DNA of 64,000 nt from JAHJDS01 sp964569795 (GTDB lineage: Bacteria; Desulfobacterota; Desulfarculia; Desulfarculales; JAHJDS01): the NCBI GenBank assembly GCA_964569795.1, contig CAZMVB010000009.1:1-64000 (forward strand), read 5' to 3'. A program made the translations under genes and the position numbers. Positions within the stretch are counted from its first letter, which is position 1; each line of letters begins with the position of its first letter. Positions 61,725 to 64,000 of this stretch are shown here, piece by piece. The notes under the pieces are model-generated. The model made no database searches. It was not told the origin of the DNA and worked only from the letters and a program-made list of their open reading frames with translations.

Positions 61725-63530
61725 ATGAATCCGCCGATCCTGACCACGGCCGCCCGCATGGACGACCAGCCAGAGGCCCAAATCGATCTGGCCCGTCCCA
61801 ACGTGATCGCGGCCGTGGTCGCCCGGATCCAGTCGCCCGAGGTGCCCCGGCAGCTTCTCCCCGGCCGGGCCCTGATTCCGGTTAGGGGCAAGACCGTCCT
61901 GGAGTGGATCGTCAGCCGTCTCAGCCGTTCCAAACGACTCCGGAAAATCATTGTCGCCACCACCACCGACCCGGCCGATCAGGCGGTCATCCGCGAGGCC
62001 GAGCGCCTGGGCGTGGAGTGGTGCGTCGGCTCGGCCGATTTTGTCCTGGAACGCCTCCTCGAGGCAACGGACAGGGAAGGGGCGGCCCACGTCGTCCGGG
62101 TCAACGGCAATTTTCCCCTGATCGACGTGGCGGCCATGGACGGGCTGATCGGCCTCCATCTGGCCAACCGGGCCGATTTTTCCTACAACTCCCATTTCCA
62201 CGGCCTGGCCTACGGCATGGGGGTCGAGGTTTTCTCCCGGAAATCGCTGCGCCGGGTCAGGGACATGGACCTGACCGCGGAGCAAAAGCTCATCGGCGGC
62301 CTGTTCATGAACCAGAACCCGGACCTGTTCCGCATCCTGGCCGCCCCCTCGGACCTGCCTGCCCCGCGGCTCCGGGTCAGCGTCGATTACCAGCCCGACC
62401 TGGACCTGGTGTCGGCCATCCTGGACTTCGATCCCGAGGCCGATCACGCCCGGGTGGTCGAATTTCTGGAAAAGAGGCCCGAGCTGATCCGGTCCCAGCA
62501 GATCGCCACCTCCGAGGAGGTGGGCCTGGAAAAGATCCTGCTCTTTCCGGACAAGGTCGAGAACATGAAGCGCAACAACTGCGTCACCGTGGACGAGACC
62601 TATCCGATCAGCGTCGAGATGTCCCTGACCAACCGCTGCAACCTGAAGTGCGTCTGGTGTTCGGACGCCGACCTCCGGGACCGCCAGGATGGCGAGATGA
62701 CACAGGAAATCCTGTTCGACCTCCTGGCCGATCTCAAGGCCGGCGGCGCCCGGGGGATCACCATCGAGGGCGGCGGCGAGCCGACCCTGCACCGGCATTT
62801 CTCGGACGTGGTCGATCGGGCCCGGGACCTGGGCCTGCACCTGGGGCTGATCACCAACGGCGTGCTCATCCCCTACGCCCGCCGGGTCAAGGACTTCGAC
62901 TGGATCCGGGTCAGCCTGGACGCGGCCACCCCGGAACAGTATCTCCGGGGCAAGGGGGTAAACGCCTTCAAGAAAGTCATCCAGAACCTGATGACCCTGG
63001 TGGACGGCAGGAACGGCACCACCCTGGGCGTGGGCTATGTCGTCAGCCGCCTGAACGACGACCCGGTCGAGCTGGAAAAGCTGGTCCGGATGCTCCGCAA
63101 GATCAGGGTCAGCTACATCCATTTCCGGCCGGTGGTCGATCATCCGGACCTGGACAGCACCGTTGACCTGAGCTTCTTGAAGAAGTACGAGACCGAGGAC
63201 TTTGCGGTCATGATCAGCGCCATGGAGGACAATCTGGTCCGGGGCAACGCCGGTCTGCCCTGCCTGGCCCACTCCCTGTCCAGCGTCGTCACCGCCGACG
63301 GCTCGGTCTTCATCTGCGGCCGGCTGAACGTGGACGAGACATGGGAGCCCATCGGCAACCTGCGCCGCCAGTCCTTCCAGGACATCTGGCGATCCGACAA
63401 GCGCCGCGAGCAGGTCAGCCGCCTCAATGATCCCCGGTTCTGCCGCGACAATTGCCCCCGCTGCCGGATGACCAAGTACAACGTCCTGCTGGACAAGATG
63501 GAACGGATGAGGACCCGGAATTTCATCTAA
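61725..63530 (+). CDS. Fusion of a cytidylyltransferase-like domain and a radical SAM/SPASM domain
   Basis: Residues 27-250 resemble SpsF/CMP-sugar-synthetase-type nucleotidyltransferases (VIAAVVARIQS, LIPVRGKTVLEWIVSRLSRS, VIVATTTDPADQAVIREAERLG, VRVNGNFPLIDVAAMDGLI). From about 290 a radical SAM domain starts with CNLKCVWC (Cys305, 309, 312), GGGEPTLH and ITNG, and ends in a SPASM-like Cys region (CLAHSLSS, FICGRLN, CRDNCPRCRM). The enzyme could prepare and activate an unusual sugar or related compound. It precedes a DegT-type aminotransferase, a setting of glycan biosynthesis. The reaction is not known. Confidence 0.85.
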   Translation: MNPPILTTAARMDDQPEAQIDLARPNVIAAVVARIQSPEVPRQLLPGRALIPVRGKTVLEWIVSRLSRSKRLRKIIVATTTDPADQAVIREAERLGVEWCVGSADFVLERLLEATDREGAAHVVRVNGNFPLIDVAAMDGLIGLHLANRADFSYNSHFHGLAYGMGVEVFSRKSLRRVRDMDLTAEQKLIGGLFMNQNPDLFRILAAPSDLPAPRLRVSVDYQPDLDLVSAILDFDPEADHARVVEFLEKRPELIRSQQIATSEEVGLEKILLFPDKVENMKRNNCVTVDETYPISVEMSLTNRCNLKCVWCSDADLRDRQDGEMTQEILFDLLADLKAGGARGITIEGGGEPTLHRHFSDVVDRARDLGLHLGLITNGVLIPYARRVKDFDWIRVSLDAATPEQYLRGKGVNAFKKVIQNLMTLVDGRNGTTLGVGYVVSRLNDDPVELEKLVRMLRKIRVSYIHFRPVVDHPDLDSTVDLSFLKKYETEDFAVMISAMEDNLVRGNAGLPCLAHSLSSVVTADGSVFICGRLNVDETWEPIGNLRRQSFQDIWRSDKRREQVSRLNDPRFCRDNCPRCRMTKYNVLLDKMERMRTRNFI

Positions 63531-63537
63531 CCGGGTT

Positions 63538-63556
63538 AACCTTCGGTCCGAAGGTT
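63538..63556. other. Perfect 19-bp palindrome after the fusion gene
   Basis: AACCTTCGG-T-CCGAAGGTT lies eight bases after the stop codon. It may be an mRNA hairpin or a regulator site. No T-run follows. Confidence 0.5.
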
Positions 63557-63631
63557 GATCTGGTCGGTCCCGGGCGATTGTGCTATGGTGCCGAGAACGG
63601 GAAATGAGGCGGCAGGCATGGGGTACGCGCG

Positions 63632-64000
63632 GTGAAAATTCCCTTCGAGCCGGAATTTCGTCAAAAATACTATGCCCTCCTGGAAGGCGTTTTTGACAGT
63701 AATTTCTGGTCAGAAGGCCGGATGACCGCCGAGTTCGAGGCCGCCTTTGCCCGGTTCATCGGTCTCGACCCCGACCGGGCGGCGGCCATGGCCAACTGCG
63801 GCCTGGGGCTGATCGCCGTCCTGGAGGCCATCGGCGTGGCCGGCGGCGAGGTCATCGTCCCGTCCAACACCTTCATGGCCACCCCCCTGGCCGCGGAGCG
63901 GGCCGGGGCACGGGTGGTCTTTGCCGACTGCAACCGGTACGACCTCTGCCTGAGCGCCACGGATCTGGAAAAGCGGATCACGCCCCAGACAAGGGCCGTG
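63632..64000 (+). CDS. DegT/DnrJ/EryC1/StrS aminotransferase, cut by window end
   Basis: The 123 visible residues start at a GTG (VKIPFEPEFRQKYYALLEG) and show the family pattern: FWSEGRMTAEFEAAFARFIG, then MANCGLGLIAVLEAI, VIVPSNTFMATPLAAERAGARVVFADC. These PLP enzymes aminate keto-sugars in surface glycan and antibiotic sugar pathways. The PLP lysine would lie outside the window. It belongs with the nucleotidyltransferase-radical SAM gene. Confidence 0.88.
   Translation, partial: MKIPFEPEFRQKYYALLEGVFDSNFWSEGRMTAEFEAAFARFIGLDPDRAAAMANCGLGLIAVLEAIGVAGGEVIVPSNTFMATPLAAERAGARVVFADCNRYDLCLSATDLEKRITPQTRAV

Overview
The window is a high-GC chromosomal stretch that reads like a metagenome-assembled or draft genome of a Desulfobacterota (former Deltaproteobacteria) relative. 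The evidence is an FmdE-type protein, an ADP-forming acetyl-CoA synthetase split into two subunits, a Re-citrate-synthase-like enzyme, a split B12-dependent methylmalonyl-CoA mutase with a biotin carboxyltransferase, a formate/nitrite channel, a molybdenum hydroxylase with MobB, and several hybrid histidine kinases. The lineage is an inference from gene content; no rRNA is present.

Layout. 1-3040: frameshifted hicB end, an AT-rich orphan gene, and a DUF2461 gene broken by a 100-N gap that looks artificial. 3067-3449: two copies of a hairpin-plus-arm repeat (third copy at 23757-23933). 3435-11810: HD phosphohydrolase, FmdE-like protein, rhodanese-like/DoxX pair, flavin reductase, alpha/beta hydrolase, sirtuin and a two-subunit molybdenum hydroxylase. 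11811-13655: AT-rich island with two orphan genes. 13656-22874: acetyl-CoA synthetase operon with a Sel1 protein, hybrid kinase, SGNH hydrolase, HtrA protease, MobB and a secreted orphan. 23027-28655: membrane proteins, a hairpin-dense spacer, an AT-rich island and a frameshifted Cys/Trp-repeat secreted protein. 28689-37380: second hybrid kinase, HNH nuclease, trmL, then lspA-lgt and ileS. 37591-43456: a 43-codon gene with clear promoter and terminator, tRNA-Leu, a radical SAM protein, a secreted protein that appears to contain a phage tape-measure core, an Ogt fusion and a formate/nitrite channel. 43653-49129: UbiA, RuvX, MltG, TPR and VCBS proteins, tRNA-Met. 49277-54173: FmdB, cupin, hisS, aspS and a LysM lipoprotein. 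54629-61162: central metabolism block for propionate/methylmalonyl-CoA and citrate. 61725-64000: start of a surface-glycan or sugar-modification cluster, cut by the window end.

The metabolic block fits syntrophic or sulfate-reducing life: Re-type citrate synthase, biotin carrier plus carboxyltransferase, and two-part methylmalonyl-CoA mutase on one strand, with GC-rich, strongly self-complementary leaders before most of the genes. The best candidates for undescribed biology are the tape-measure-like domain inside a secreted protein (39798-41066), the hisS gene whose 3' third has been replaced by AT-rich DNA and carries an extra helical tail with an RNLYSH motif (51165-51830), the nucleotidyltransferase-radical SAM fusion (61725-63530), the structured leaders, and the three-copy hairpin repeat. 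AT-rich islands with orphan or nuclease genes (478-1983, 12004-13520, 23965-24921, 31351-32268) stand out from the GC-rich background and look acquired.
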